DNA of 64,000 nucleotides from Rhizobiales bacterium TMED25 (GTDB lineage Bacteria; Pseudomonadota; Alphaproteobacteria; Rhizobiales; TMED25): positions 1-64,000 of the forward strand of contig NHCE01000003.1 of assembly GCA_002168075.1 (NCBI GenBank). Direction: 5' to 3'. Below, piece after piece: positions 48,048 through 56,914 of this stretch. The translations under genes were made by a program, and so were the position numbers. Under the pieces are notes generated by a model, which was not told the origin of the DNA, did not search any database, and was given only the letters and a program-made list of their open reading frames with translations. Numbering within the stretch: the first letter of the stretch is position 1; each line of letters begins with the position of its first letter.

Positions 48048-48668
48048 TTATACTTGTAATATTTTAATATAATTTTTTGCTGATAAATTTATTTTATAAT
48101 TAATATTCAAACTAGTAAGTAGTCTCCTAAGATATTCAGCTTGTATATTCTCTATATCCCCAATTGCTCTGGTTGATAGATCTTCAAAAGTCTCATTATT
48201 TATCTTTCCTGCTAGAGGTTCGGCTGTTATTTGTATTTTCTTATCATCTAATAATTGCACATTTATATGGGCCCCAGCAGGAAACAATTGAGTAAATAAT
48301 AATATAAAATTTGAGAGAAAATGTGAATGTACATATCTTATTGTATTTGAAACAATATCTAATGAGACTTCAAGTTTTGTAAATCTTGTATAGTCTTGGA
48401 TGAGTTTATCAATCTGTGATTTCGGTATCTCACTTCCTTGATTATTATTTATACCAGAATATATATATCTGTAAAATTTTATTTGTGAGGTAATTTTTTC
48501 AATACTTTCTTGGATGAGATCCAAAATATCAGTATCTATAATCTCACGATGCTCTTCCTTTAGAGTAGAATTTAATAATTCCAAGCCATTCAAGGCGGCA
48601 GATGCAGGATTTATTAGATCATGAAAAATTTTTCTACTCATCGATGTGAATAATTTTAATTCACTCAT
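48048..48668 (-). CDS. chpT: Histidine phosphotransferase ChpT
   Basis: ChpT passes phosphate from the hybrid kinase CckA to CtrA and CpdR. The 206-residue protein begins with a dimerisation helical hairpin bearing the phospho-acceptor His16 in KIFHDLINPASAALNGLELL, which matches the HDLxxP pattern of the family. The C-terminal half is a degenerate ATPase-like domain without kinase N, G1 or G2 boxes. It is convergent with ctrA; CckA is not in this window. Confidence 0.9.
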   Translation of the reverse strand: MSELKLFTSMSRKIFHDLINPASAALNGLELLNSTLKEEHREIIDTDILDLIQESIEKITSQIKFYRYIYSGINNNQGSEIPKSQIDKLIQDYTRFTKLEVSLDIVSNTIRYVHSHFLSNFILLFTQLFPAGAHINVQLLDDKKIQITAEPLAGKINNETFEDLSTRAIGDIENIQAEYLRRLLTSLNINYKINLSAKNYIKILQV

Positions 48669-48770
48669 ATTTTTTTAGCCTAGCTATGGAATATAGGTAA
48701 TTATAGCATTAATTTTATATTATGATGTATATTATTAATTATATTATGTTTTATTATACAATTTTTAAGA

Positions 48771-49589
48771 ATGTTTGCTCAAATTATGATCGAAAATGAA
48801 ATCCTAACAAATAAATTAATCGAAATATCCCAAAAAGCGGCAAAAAAAATCCTTGAGATCTACAACTCTGATTTTGATGTAGAATATAAAGATGACCAAT
48901 CCCCTGTGACTATTGCTGATAAAATATCTGAAGAAATCATCTTGGAAGAAATATCTAAGATTGAACCGGGTGTTGACATAATATCTGAAGAAATGTATTC
49001 AACTGAAAAAAAATCTGCATCCACAGACTATTTTTTTTTAATAGACCCCTTGGATGGAACTCGCGAGTTTGTGAGAAAGAATGATGAATTCACAATTAAT
49101 ATAGCACTAGTTAATCAAAATAAACCCATTCTAGGTGTAATAAATGTTCCAGTAACTAACCATACATACTTTTCAGCTAATGCCAGAAATTCATTCAAAG
49201 TAGACAACCGTTCAAATACCAAAGAAATATATACAAATAAAAATACGGCAATTAATACAATTCTCTACAGCAGAGGGAATCCTTCAGCAAAAATTAAGAA
49301 AATAATGCACAAACTTAGTATTGAAAATATTATTCATTGCGGATCTGCGCTAAAATTTTGTCTGCTTTCAGAAGGTTTAGCAGATGTATATATAAGACAT
49401 GACCCATGTTATGAATGGGATACAGCAGCCGGTCATGCAATCCTTCAAGGAGCGGGTGGGTCCTTATATGACTTAGATTTTAATAACTTCGTATATAATA
49501 AGACTGACAGAAATTACCTCAATGAGGATGGCTTCATAGCGTTTGCGAATGATATAAATAAAGAATTATTTAACCTAAATGATTTATAA
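48771..49589 (+). CDS. cysQ: 3'(2'),5'-bisphosphate nucleotidase CysQ
   Basis: Hydrolyses 3'-phosphoadenosine 5'-phosphate from sulfate assimilation to AMP. The 272 residues have the lithium-sensitive phosphatase motifs: DDQSPVTIADKISEE, IISEEMYS, FLIDPLDGTREFVRKNDEF (metal-binding DPLDGT) and the C-terminal YEWDTAAGHAIL. The start may be ATG at 48771 or 48786. It is separated by 102 bp from the divergent chpT. Confidence 0.92.
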   Translation: MFAQIMIENEILTNKLIEISQKAAKKILEIYNSDFDVEYKDDQSPVTIADKISEEIILEEISKIEPGVDIISEEMYSTEKKSASTDYFFLIDPLDGTREFVRKNDEFTINIALVNQNKPILGVINVPVTNHTYFSANARNSFKVDNRSNTKEIYTNKNTAINTILYSRGNPSAKIKKIMHKLSIENIIHCGSALKFCLLSEGLADVYIRHDPCYEWDTAAGHAILQGAGGSLYDLDFNNFVYNKTDRNYLNEDGFIAFANDINKELFNLNDL

Positions 49590-49657
49590 TAAATTAATTT
49601 TACCAATAAAAATTATTCGTATATCATATCTATTAACTAAAAAAATGTAGAATAAAA

Positions 49658-50260
49658 ATGCAACATTTAAAAAATACATCATTAATTTTAATATATACCT
49701 TGATATTAATAATCACATTTTCAATCAACTTGAGAGCAGAATGGTATGATGAACAAGACTCTTCTGTTAAAGAGAATGAACAATTCACTATTAATGAGCT
49801 TGTACTTGCCGGACATGATTTCTTTGGAACAGCAACTGAAGGCTTGGGTATTGCAATTGAAACGATCTTTTCATCACTGGGTAGACCTGATGCATATATT
49901 GTTGGCGAGGAGGCCAGTGCAGCTTTGATTGCCGGATTAACCTATGGTGAAGGAGTAATCTCTACTAAAAGTCTTGGTGAAGAAAAGATTTATTGGCAGG
50001 GGCCAAGTATTGGTATCGATTATGGGGGTGATGGATCAAGAATAATGTTTTTGATATATAATCTCGATAGCGTGAATGATATGTATAAAAGATATCCAGG
50101 GACCAATGGTACGGCCTACATTGTTGGGGGTATGGGTGGAAGTTTCTTTAATCGAAGCGGTGTCACTGTTGCTACCATCAAAACAGGAGCTGGTGTTAGG
50201 TTAGGAGCAAACATCGGATACATTAAATTCTCTGAACAACCAAAATGGCTTCCTTTCTGA
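49658..50260 (+). CDS. eipA: Periplasmic envelope-integrity protein EipA (DUF1134)
   Basis: A 200-residue secreted protein with a signal peptide (SLILIYTLILIITFSINLRA, cleavage near residue 27) and the DUF1134 body (GLGIAIETIFSSLGRPDAYI, GEEASAALIAGLTYGEGVI, GGMGGSFFNRSGVTVATI). In Brucella EipA is needed for envelope stress resistance and is under CtrA control. Its proximity to ctrA/chpT here is therefore interesting. I found no full CtrA box in the 68 bp upstream, only TTAA half-sites. Confidence 0.88.
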   Translation: MQHLKNTSLILIYTLILIITFSINLRAEWYDEQDSSVKENEQFTINELVLAGHDFFGTATEGLGIAIETIFSSLGRPDAYIVGEEASAALIAGLTYGEGVISTKSLGEEKIYWQGPSIGIDYGGDGSRIMFLIYNLDSVNDMYKRYPGTNGTAYIVGGMGGSFFNRSGVTVATIKTGAGVRLGANIGYIKFSEQPKWLPF

Positions 50261-50275
50261 TAGGAAGCACTTTTT

Positions 50276-51025
50276 ATGCTAGAAACTTTCCTCAGTGATA
50301 TAAGCATCCCTCAAATAATAATAGCATTTACTATTGTTTTTGTGGCTTCAACAGCACAAAGTGTTTTTGGAATGGGATGGGGTATGATAGCCGCACCCTT
50401 ACTTGCTCTTCTTAATCCTCAACTAATTCCATCAACAATTGTTTTTTTGGGTTTCTTTGCCGCGCTCTATCCAAGTATAAGGTATTTTAGAGATATTAAT
50501 TGGTATATATACAAACCTTCAATTTTTGGCCGAATTACAGGCTCGATCTTTGCTGGTTGGATAACTGCGTATGTCGTATCGTCAGGAAAAATTGAAATTA
50601 CTCTTGGAATTGTATTATTGATTTCAATTATTATTAGTATATTTACAATAAAAAAAATTAAGCAAAATCGAACAAATCACTTTATTGCAGGCACAGCATC
50701 CGGAATCCTTGGAACTGTTGTTGGTGTTGGAGGAACACCAATGGGAATTATATATCAGAATGAAAATCCAATTATGGTTAGAGCTAATAATAATGCCTTC
50801 TTTGCTATCGGTAGCTTCTTTTCCTTTATCATACTTGTATTAGCTGATGTTATGAAATTTTATCATATATTATTTGGATTTTTACTCCTTCCACCATTAT
50901 TTTTTGCATCCTATGTCTCAAGATTCTTAATTAAATATTCTAATAATATCTTGAAACCATATATTCTGACTATCTGTAGTATTTCATCAATTTTACTAAT
51001 TGCTCGAGGCTTTAATATTATTTAA
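50276..51025 (+). CDS. Sulfite exporter TauE/SafE family (TSUP) permease
   Basis: A 249-residue membrane protein with about eight helices. The TSUP signature appears twice, as STAQSVFGMGWGMIAAPLLAL and GTASGILGTVVGVGGTPMGI. Substrates of the family include sulfite, sulfoacetate and organosulfur anions. It is 15 bp after eipA. The last four bases overlap the stop of the convergent DUF6476 gene. cysQ two genes upstream also concerns sulfur, but that may be coincidence. Confidence 0.85.
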   Translation: MLETFLSDISIPQIIIAFTIVFVASTAQSVFGMGWGMIAAPLLALLNPQLIPSTIVFLGFFAALYPSIRYFRDINWYIYKPSIFGRITGSIFAGWITAYVVSSGKIEITLGIVLLISIIISIFTIKKIKQNRTNHFIAGTASGILGTVVGVGGTPMGIIYQNENPIMVRANNNAFFAIGSFFSFIILVLADVMKFYHILFGFLLLPPLFFASYVSRFLIKYSNNILKPYILTICSISSILLIARGFNII

Positions 51026-51360
51026 TTTATATTCTTTTCAAGATCGATAGTAGTTTCAATATTATTGGTTCTTTTATTTATGTTCAATATTGTATAATTT
51101 CCATTACTATCAACAAGGGTAATAAGAATATTTTTTCCACCATCATTTATAAACTGAATTTCTTGATCAGCTTCAATTGTTATTTTATTATTTAGGGGTA
51201 TAATTGGGGTATTATTTGTTGATTCATTAGATAATCTATAGCCGATTGTTAGGAAAACTATGCAAAAACCAATGATTAATAATAATGTCATAATTAAAAT
51301 AGCTAATTTTAAAATCCTAGTAGATTTTATATTTTGCTCGGTATTTTCTATTTCTTCCAT
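51022..51360 (-). CDS. DUF6476-like single-pass membrane protein
   Basis: A 112-residue protein with a charged N-terminus, one membrane helix (ILKLAILIMTLLLIIGFCIV, residues about 16-35) and an exported domain of beta-strand character (ITIEADQEIQFINDGGKNIL). Size, topology and position divergent to rluD match the alphaproteobacterial DUF6476 family, function unknown. Its ATG is only 11 bp from the rluD ATG. Confidence 0.7.
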   Translation of the reverse strand: MEEIENTEQNIKSTRILKLAILIMTLLLIIGFCIVFLTIGYRLSNESTNNTPIIPLNNKITIEADQEIQFINDGGKNILITLVDSNGNYTILNINKRTNNIETTIDLEKNIN

Positions 51361-51371
51361 GTCACAATAAT

Positions 51372-52385
51372 ATGATTAAAGTTTCAAATAATATAATATA
51401 CCTTATAGCAAATAAACTTGATGTGGGCAAAAGGTTAGATCAATATATTACAATCCATACAGAATTTAGCCGCCAAAGAGTAATAAATCTTATCGAAAAT
51501 GGTTATGTAAAATTAAATAATAAAATTATAAATTTAAAAAAATATAAAATAAAAGGTGAAGAAAGTATAGAAATCACTATTCCAGAGATCAGAGAATTAA
51601 ATCCACTACCTGAAAATATTCCAATTGATATAGTTTATGAAGATAATGATATTATAGTAATCAATAAGCCATCTAACTTAGTTGTTCACCCAGGGGCTGG
51701 AATAGAATCTGGAACTCTTGTGAATGCTATTCTGCATCACTGTGGTGATACCCTCTCTGGAATTGGAGGATATAAAAGACCGGGGATTGTTCATAGACTT
51801 GACAAAGATACCAGTGGCCTAATGATTGTAGCGAAGAATGATATCTCACATCTGAATCTATCAAAGCAATTTTCGGAACAAGGCAGAACAGGATCATTAG
51901 AAAAAATATACTTAGCCTTTGTATGGGGAGTGCCGAAACTGAGGAAAAACAAAATTGAAACACAAATGCAGCGCAATACAAATGATAGAACAAAAATGAT
52001 GGTAGAAAAAGATCCATTAAAAGGTCGAAAAGCAGTAACAGAATATGAAATTATAGAAACTTACTGTGATAAAAAAAATGATCCATTAGCATCACTCTTA
52101 CGTTGTAAGTTATATACGGGAAGAACACATCAGATCCGTGTTCACCTAGATTACATAGGAAATCCCATTATTTGTGATGCCAAATACGGAAAAGGGTTCA
52201 ATACTAAAATGAAGCAACTATCAAATATTAGTGATCAGAAGACCCTAACTGATTTAAAACGGCACGCACTTCATTCTGTGAGCATAACTTTTACTCATCC
52301 TACTAGCAATAACAATATGACATTTAATACTGACTTACCTCATGATTTGGTAATTTTAAGAAATATATTGTCAGCAAATGAATAA
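51372..52385 (+). CDS. rluD: Ribosomal large subunit pseudouridine synthase, RluD type
   Basis: Makes pseudouridines in helix 69 of 23S rRNA. The 337-residue protein has an N-terminal S4 domain (RLDQYITIHTEFSRQRVINL), the catalytic GIVHRLDKDTSGLMIVAKND with the active aspartate, and the conserved LYTGRTHQIRVHLDYIGNP. RluA or RluC specificity cannot be excluded but position before rpoH and length favour RluD. Its ATG is 11 bp from the divergent gene, so its promoter must lie inside that gene. Confidence 0.92.
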   Translation: MIKVSNNIIYLIANKLDVGKRLDQYITIHTEFSRQRVINLIENGYVKLNNKIINLKKYKIKGEESIEITIPEIRELNPLPENIPIDIVYEDNDIIVINKPSNLVVHPGAGIESGTLVNAILHHCGDTLSGIGGYKRPGIVHRLDKDTSGLMIVAKNDISHLNLSKQFSEQGRTGSLEKIYLAFVWGVPKLRKNKIETQMQRNTNDRTKMMVEKDPLKGRKAVTEYEIIETYCDKKNDPLASLLRCKLYTGRTHQIRVHLDYIGNPIICDAKYGKGFNTKMKQLSNISDQKTLTDLKRHALHSVSITFTHPTSNNNMTFNTDLPHDLVILRNILSANE

Positions 52386-52444
52386 GAGTGTATTTTACTA
52401 TGTTCACTAATTTATATAACCACTAAAAGGAAAAGTGAGAAAAA

Positions 52445-53299
52445 ATGTACGGTTCAATTCCAGTAATAGCAAACGACGATAGTTTAGCTCTATATTTGAA
52501 AGAAATAAAAAAGTTTCCATTGCTCAGTAAGGAAGAAGAAGTAGATCTAGCTAACAAGCTTAATCAAGAAGGTGATGCAGACTCAGCACATAGGCTTGTG
52601 ACTAGTCACCTCCGGTTAGTTGCAAAAATATCCATGGGCTACAAAGGTTATGGTCTACCCCTTAGTGACCTCATTGCTGAGGGTAACATTGGTCTAATGC
52701 AATCTGTCAAAAAATTTGATCCAGATAAGGGATTTAGATTAGCAACCTATGCAATATGGTGGATTAAAGCTGCAATACAAGAGTACGTACTTCGTTCATG
52801 GAGCCTTGTTAAAATGGGAACAACTGCGAATCAAAAAAAATTATTCTTCAACTTAAGAAAAGTAAAAAATAATATTAAAGCTATAGAAGATGGGGATTTA
52901 AAACCTGAACAAATCTCGATTATAGCTGAAAACCTCGGTGTTACAGAAACTGACGTGGTAAATATGAATAGACGTCTAGGCGGAGACTCATCCCTTAATA
53001 CTCATATATCCAATGAATCAGATGGTGAATGGCAAGATTTTCTTGTCGACGATAAACAAGATCAAGAAACAGCACTTGTAATAAATGATGAAATGGATAA
53101 GAGAAAGAAGCTACTTTACCAATCTCTTGATTGCCTAAACGATAGAGAAAAATCAATATTCATATCTAGAAGAATCGATGAAGACCCAAAAACTCTAGAA
53201 GAATTAAGCCAAGAATTTGGAATTAGCAGAGAGAGAGTCAGACAAATTGAAAATAAATCTTTTGATAAAATAAGAGGTTTTATAAATAGAGCAAATTAA
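52445..53299 (+). CDS. rpoH: RNA polymerase sigma-32 (heat-shock sigma factor)
   Basis: RpoH directs transcription of heat-shock chaperones and proteases. The 284 residues contain region 2 (LVTSHLRLVAKISMGYKGYG, FRLATYAIWWIKAAIQEYVL), the RpoH box QKKLFFNLRK specific for sigma-32, and a region 4 helix-turn-helix (LEELSQEFGISRERVRQIEN). AAAGGAAAAGTGAG lies before the ATG. It follows rluD after 59 bp; no thermosensor hairpin is obvious in that gap. Confidence 0.97.
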   Translation: MYGSIPVIANDDSLALYLKEIKKFPLLSKEEEVDLANKLNQEGDADSAHRLVTSHLRLVAKISMGYKGYGLPLSDLIAEGNIGLMQSVKKFDPDKGFRLATYAIWWIKAAIQEYVLRSWSLVKMGTTANQKKLFFNLRKVKNNIKAIEDGDLKPEQISIIAENLGVTETDVVNMNRRLGGDSSLNTHISNESDGEWQDFLVDDKQDQETALVINDEMDKRKKLLYQSLDCLNDREKSIFISRRIDEDPKTLEELSQEFGISRERVRQIENKSFDKIRGFINRAN

Positions 53300-53300
53300 T

Positions 53301-54500
53301 TTATATTAATTTTCTTTTCCAGAGTAAAAAACCAGTCACTAGAAACATATAAATAGCACATACTATTACTTGGTCTTGGATGTTTACATCTATATCAATG
53401 AGGTAACCCATAATACCGGGTGCAATAGCAGTAGAAGCGACAACAAAAGATAGTACCAGTGCCTTTATCTCTCCAAGATACTTCGTGCCATATAATTCAG
53501 CCCATAGCGATCCTGCAATTGAAGTTGCAAATCCAGTTGTCGTACCAGCTCCAATCATAAATAGGAGCATAGCAAACTCAGTTTTTCCAATAGCCAAAAC
53601 TACACAACCAATTGAAAAAGGTATCAAAAAAAATGACGTTAAATCTTTAGCACTCCATTTATCTACGGCCCAGCCAGACAGCATAACGAATATTATGAGA
53701 AAAAGCGAAAATATTGGCATCGTCAGAGCATAAATCTCTGTTGACCACCCCTTGATTTCAATAAGATGATAGGAGTGAAAAAAGATGCCAGTGCAGACAA
53801 ACGGGGGTGCAAGAACGGCTGCGAGGATAAGATAAAAAAATTTATTCTTCATTACTTCTAATCTACGGTAATTAATTTGACTCTCATTTTCAGGATTAGA
53901 TTTCTGATCTAAATCTGGCTCATAAATTTCCCTCTCTTTTAATAGATGAAATACATATGGTGCAATCACAAATAATATGATTAAGCCTGTATATATCCAC
54001 GCATTTCTCCATCCAAAGGTTGCAATCAGAATAATCCCTGTTATGGGCATGACCATTTCTCCAAAAGCTCTGCCAAGGACTGTTACTGCAATAGCTTTAC
54101 CTCGCATTGAAGTAAATGTTTTTGCTATAAAAGTTGAAGAGGTATGTGTTGACATACCCTGACCAGTTATTCGTAAAAGATAAAAAACTATTAATAGAAA
54201 GACTGCGGAGTTTATGAAGGAAAAGGCAATCGATGATAGGCCCAACAAAATCAATACAAAAAAAGATAGATAACGTACATTAAGATAGTCCACCATTTTA
54301 CCAGTATACAACATAGTAAGTGCACTAAGAAGGGTCGCGACCGTGTACAAACCACCATAACCGCCATGTGATAGACCTAACTCATTCCTTATACTACCAG
54401 CATATAAAGCAAAGTAAAAAGTTTGCCCTATACTAGCAGCAAATGTTAGCAAAAAACCAGCTTGTAAGTAGCTGTGATTTCTTTTAAAGAATTCATACAT
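53301..54500 (-). CDS. MFS transporter
   Basis: A 399-residue 12-helix major-facilitator protein. It has the loop 2-3 motif in degenerate form (YTGKMVDYLNVRYLSFFVLI), TGQGMSTHTSSTFIAKTFTSMRGKA in the first half and a charged central loop (DLDQKSNPENESQINYRRLE). No specific substrate family is recognised. It follows the b561 gene by 5 bp and converges with rpoH at a 1-bp gap. Confidence 0.8.
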   Translation of the reverse strand: MYEFFKRNHSYLQAGFLLTFAASIGQTFYFALYAGSIRNELGLSHGGYGGLYTVATLLSALTMLYTGKMVDYLNVRYLSFFVLILLGLSSIAFSFINSAVFLLIVFYLLRITGQGMSTHTSSTFIAKTFTSMRGKAIAVTVLGRAFGEMVMPITGIILIATFGWRNAWIYTGLIILFVIAPYVFHLLKEREIYEPDLDQKSNPENESQINYRRLEVMKNKFFYLILAAVLAPPFVCTGIFFHSYHLIEIKGWSTEIYALTMPIFSLFLIIFVMLSGWAVDKWSAKDLTSFFLIPFSIGCVVLAIGKTEFAMLLFMIGAGTTTGFATSIAGSLWAELYGTKYLGEIKALVLSFVVASTAIAPGIMGYLIDIDVNIQDQVIVCAIYMFLVTGFLLWKRKLI

Positions 54501-54505
54501 AATTA

Positions 54506-55027
54506 TTATTTTTTCCTGACTCTCTCTTTAAAAAATGGAACCATTGATGACCACACTCCATCGCCTAAGAACCTATGAAAAATTGCCGCTGAAACATGGA
54601 TTGCAACTAGCCAATACATTAATATTATTGATGACTCATGTATTGTTATCATCGTATCAATAATAAAACCATCTTTTAATCCAATCCAATATATGAAACC
54701 TATTACAATTCCAGTTACCGGAATTGTAGCAAGGGTTGCATACATAGAGTAATGAACTGTTTTAGCAGCAATTTTTTGAGCTATATTTGTATCTTCGGGT
54801 AAAGAGGTTTTTTGTGTTTTCTTCATATAATAGAACCTACATAAAAGTAAGATGAGGAAAAATGAAGCAAAAAGTATTTCGAACTTTAATAATGAAATAT
54901 CTTCCAACTGATTAAGATCTTCAACTTGTTTATATAAACCGTATGCAAATAGAAAGACAAAGCCCCAATGAAATATTCTAGCAATTAGGCTATATTTTGG
55001 TTTCTCTGTGCTTTTATAAATATTGAT
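54506..55027 (-). CDS. Cytochrome b561-family protein, ATC start
   Basis: A four-helix, di-haem cytochrome b561 of the prokaryotic type, which passes electrons from quinol or superoxide in the membrane. The reading frame has no ATG; a TTG at 54907 would remove helix 1 with its haem ligand. Extending to ATC at 55027 gives 173 residues and restores RIFHWGFVFLFAYGLYK with His20. Other ligands are in AAKTVHYSMYATLATIPV and IILMYWLVAIHVSAAIFHRF. AAAGGA stands 8 bases before the ATC and overlaps the stop of the upstream gene. Confidence 0.85.
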   Translation of the reverse strand: MNIYKSTEKPKYSLIARIFHWGFVFLFAYGLYKQVEDLNQLEDISLLKFEILFASFFLILLLCRFYYMKKTQKTSLPEDTNIAQKIAAKTVHYSMYATLATIPVTGIVIGFIYWIGLKDGFIIDTMITIHESSIILMYWLVAIHVSAAIFHRFLGDGVWSSMVPFFKERVRKK

Positions 55028-55035
55028 CTTTAATA

Positions 55036-55041
55036 TCCTTT
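55036..55041 (-). promoter_or_regulatory. Shine-Dalgarno site of the b561 gene, defining an ATC start
   Basis: AAAGGA on the minus strand, 8-base spacer, then ATC at 55027. It overlaps the TAA stop (55040-55042) of the upstream gene, so termination and re-initiation may be coupled. Confidence 0.75.
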
Positions 55042-55474
55042 AATTCTCAATTTTTTTTGATTTTCTTATTGTATTATTTCGTTTTTCGCAAAGTTCATAC
55101 CATTTTAATAAATCAGCAGAATAGAAATCATTAGAAACCGCGTCTTTGAAATTAGTTAAAATTTCTAATTTATCATGCTGACCAACATCATAGCAATTTT
55201 TATCACCTTGTAAGAATGTTATACCCAAGGGTGTTGGCTTGAATTGATTTTCGTCAGAAAACCAGCTCTTGATTGGTCTCATCTTGGGGCTCCCATCCTT
55301 TTTCTTACAAATCCTTCCAGTCTTTTTCATATACTTCATTGGAGGATTTTTTCCTATAAGCAATAATTCTTGATCGTTAATTTCTTTTAGCAAAGTTTCT
55401 TTTGGAGACAGTGACGCTTTATTCGAAGGTACTTTAGTTTTTACTCTTGGTCCCAGTAATTTCTCTAATAACAT
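55040..55474 (-). CDS. Hypothetical lysine-rich protein
   Basis: A 144-residue soluble protein that I do not recognise. It is strongly basic, with lysine-rich stretches (GKNPPMKYMKKTGRICKKKD) and no signal peptide or membrane helix. A proline/tryptophan segment (MRPIKSWFSDENQFKPTP) and a C-terminal LKWYELCEKRNN helix are the only distinctive parts. Its stop overlaps the ribosome-binding site of the b561 gene, so the two form a translational unit. No Shine-Dalgarno is evident before its own ATG. Confidence 0.6.
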   Translation of the reverse strand: MLLEKLLGPRVKTKVPSNKASLSPKETLLKEINDQELLLIGKNPPMKYMKKTGRICKKKDGSPKMRPIKSWFSDENQFKPTPLGITFLQGDKNCYDVGQHDKLEILTNFKDAVSNDFYSADLLKWYELCEKRNNTIRKSKKIEN

Positions 55475-55618
55475 AAAAATACCATAAAAAAATATAAAAT
55501 CTACATATACTACTTATAGATTTAATGTCAACTTTTTATACTTTATTTGAAACTTTTTTTGTACCTTTTTTACATAACTTTTATATATGCCTTATATAAA
55601 CCGCTATAAATTATAGAT

Positions 55619-56905
55619 TTAGAAAATATTTTCTAAGAATATAATATCTTCTCTTTTGGGGCTTGTAGAAATTATCTTAATAGGAATTCCAATAAATTCT
55701 TCGATTTTCTTTATATATTGTAATGCATTATAGGGTAGATCGTTAATATCATTTACACCAGATGTATCAGCAAGCCAGCCATTATGTTCTTCATATATTG
55801 GCTTTACTTTACTTTGCATATTTTCTGAAAACGGGAAATAATCTATTTGTTGACCATCGATTTCATATCCGATACAGATCATTATCTTATCGAAAGTATC
55901 TAAAACATCAAGTTTTGTAAGAGCTATCATATCGATCCCAGATATTTGAATAGTCTGCCTAACCAAAACTGCATCAAACCATCCACACCTTCTCTCTCTT
56001 CCAGTTACTGTACCAAATTCTTTCCCAATATCTCCTAATTTCTCGCCTATCTCGTCGAAAAGTTCAGTTGGGAATGGTCCACTTCCAACTCTAGTAGTAT
56101 ATGCCTTGGTTATTCCTATAATATTATCCAAATATTTTGGGCCAACTCCTGTGCCTATTGCTGCCTGCGCAGGTAAGGTATTAGAAGATGTCACAAATGG
56201 ATATGTACCAAAATCAATATCTAATAAAAGACCTTGAGCCCCTTCAAATAGCACTTTCTTATCCTTTAATCTCATTTCATTTAAAAGACGCCAAGTGTTA
56301 TCCATAAAAGGAAGGATTTGCGATTGTATATCTTTTAAGTAATCAACAATACTATCTGCACAAATCTCGGTAAGCCCGAAAGCTTTTCGTAATATATTAT
56401 GATGATCTAGTATTCTTGAAATTTTTTCAGGTATTTTATTAATATCTTCTAAGTCGATTAACTTTATTGATCTCCTAGCAACTTTATCTTCATATGCTGG
56501 CCCAATTCCTCTTCCTGTTGTTCCAATTTTACTTTTCCCAGCCTGTTTTTCCCTCGCTAAATCCAAGTCTTTATGAAGAGGTAATATAAGAGTAACATTT
56601 TCTGCAATCCTAAGATTTTCAGATGTAACGGCAATATTTAATTTCGATAAGTAATTAATTTCGGAGATTAAAGCCTGAGGATCAAGTACAACACCGTTTC
56701 CGATAATAGTAAGCTTATTCTTTCTTACTATACCTGATGGTAATAATGATAGTTTTATTGTTTGTCCATCAACAACTAGCGTATGTCCAGCATTATGACC
56801 ACCTTGAAAACGGACTATAACGTCTGCATCTTGTGATAAAGAATCAACAATTTTACCTTTGCCTTCATCACCCCACTGAGTACCAACAATAACTACACTT
56901 GTCAT
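55619..56905 (-). CDS. purA: Adenylosuccinate synthetase
   Basis: Joins IMP and aspartate with GTP to form adenylosuccinate, committing to AMP. The 428-residue protein starts with the GTP-binding [20 protein letters not shown], has [12 protein letters not shown], the [15 protein letters not shown] region and the [18 protein letters not shown] segment. It is 9 bp after serA. A 144-bp gap beyond its stop has no terminator-like hairpin. Confidence 0.97.
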   Translation of the reverse strand: MTSVVIVGTQWGDEGKGKIVDSLSQDADVIVRFQGGHNAGHTLVVDGQTIKLSLLPSGIVRKNKLTIIGNGVVLDPQALISEINYLSKLNIAVTSENLRIAENVTLILPLHKDLDLAREKQAGKSKIGTTGRGIGPAYEDKVARRSIKLIDLEDINKIPEKISRILDHHNILRKAFGLTEICADSIVDYLKDIQSQILPFMDNTWRLLNEMRLKDKKVLFEGAQGLLLDIDFGTYPFVTSSNTLPAQAAIGTGVGPKYLDNIIGITKAYTTRVGSGPFPTELFDEIGEKLGDIGKEFGTVTGRERRCGWFDAVLVRQTIQISGIDMIALTKLDVLDTFDKIMICIGYEIDGQQIDYFPFSENMQSKVKPIYEEHNGWLADTSGVNDINDLPYNALQYIKKIEEFIGIPIKIISTSPKREDIIFLENIF

Positions 56906-56914
56906 AATATTATA

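Noticed and set aside
48709..48723. TTAA-N7-TTAT, near CtrA box between chpT and cysQ
   Set aside because: One mismatch, and such sequences are frequent by chance at this base composition; not reported as a binding site.
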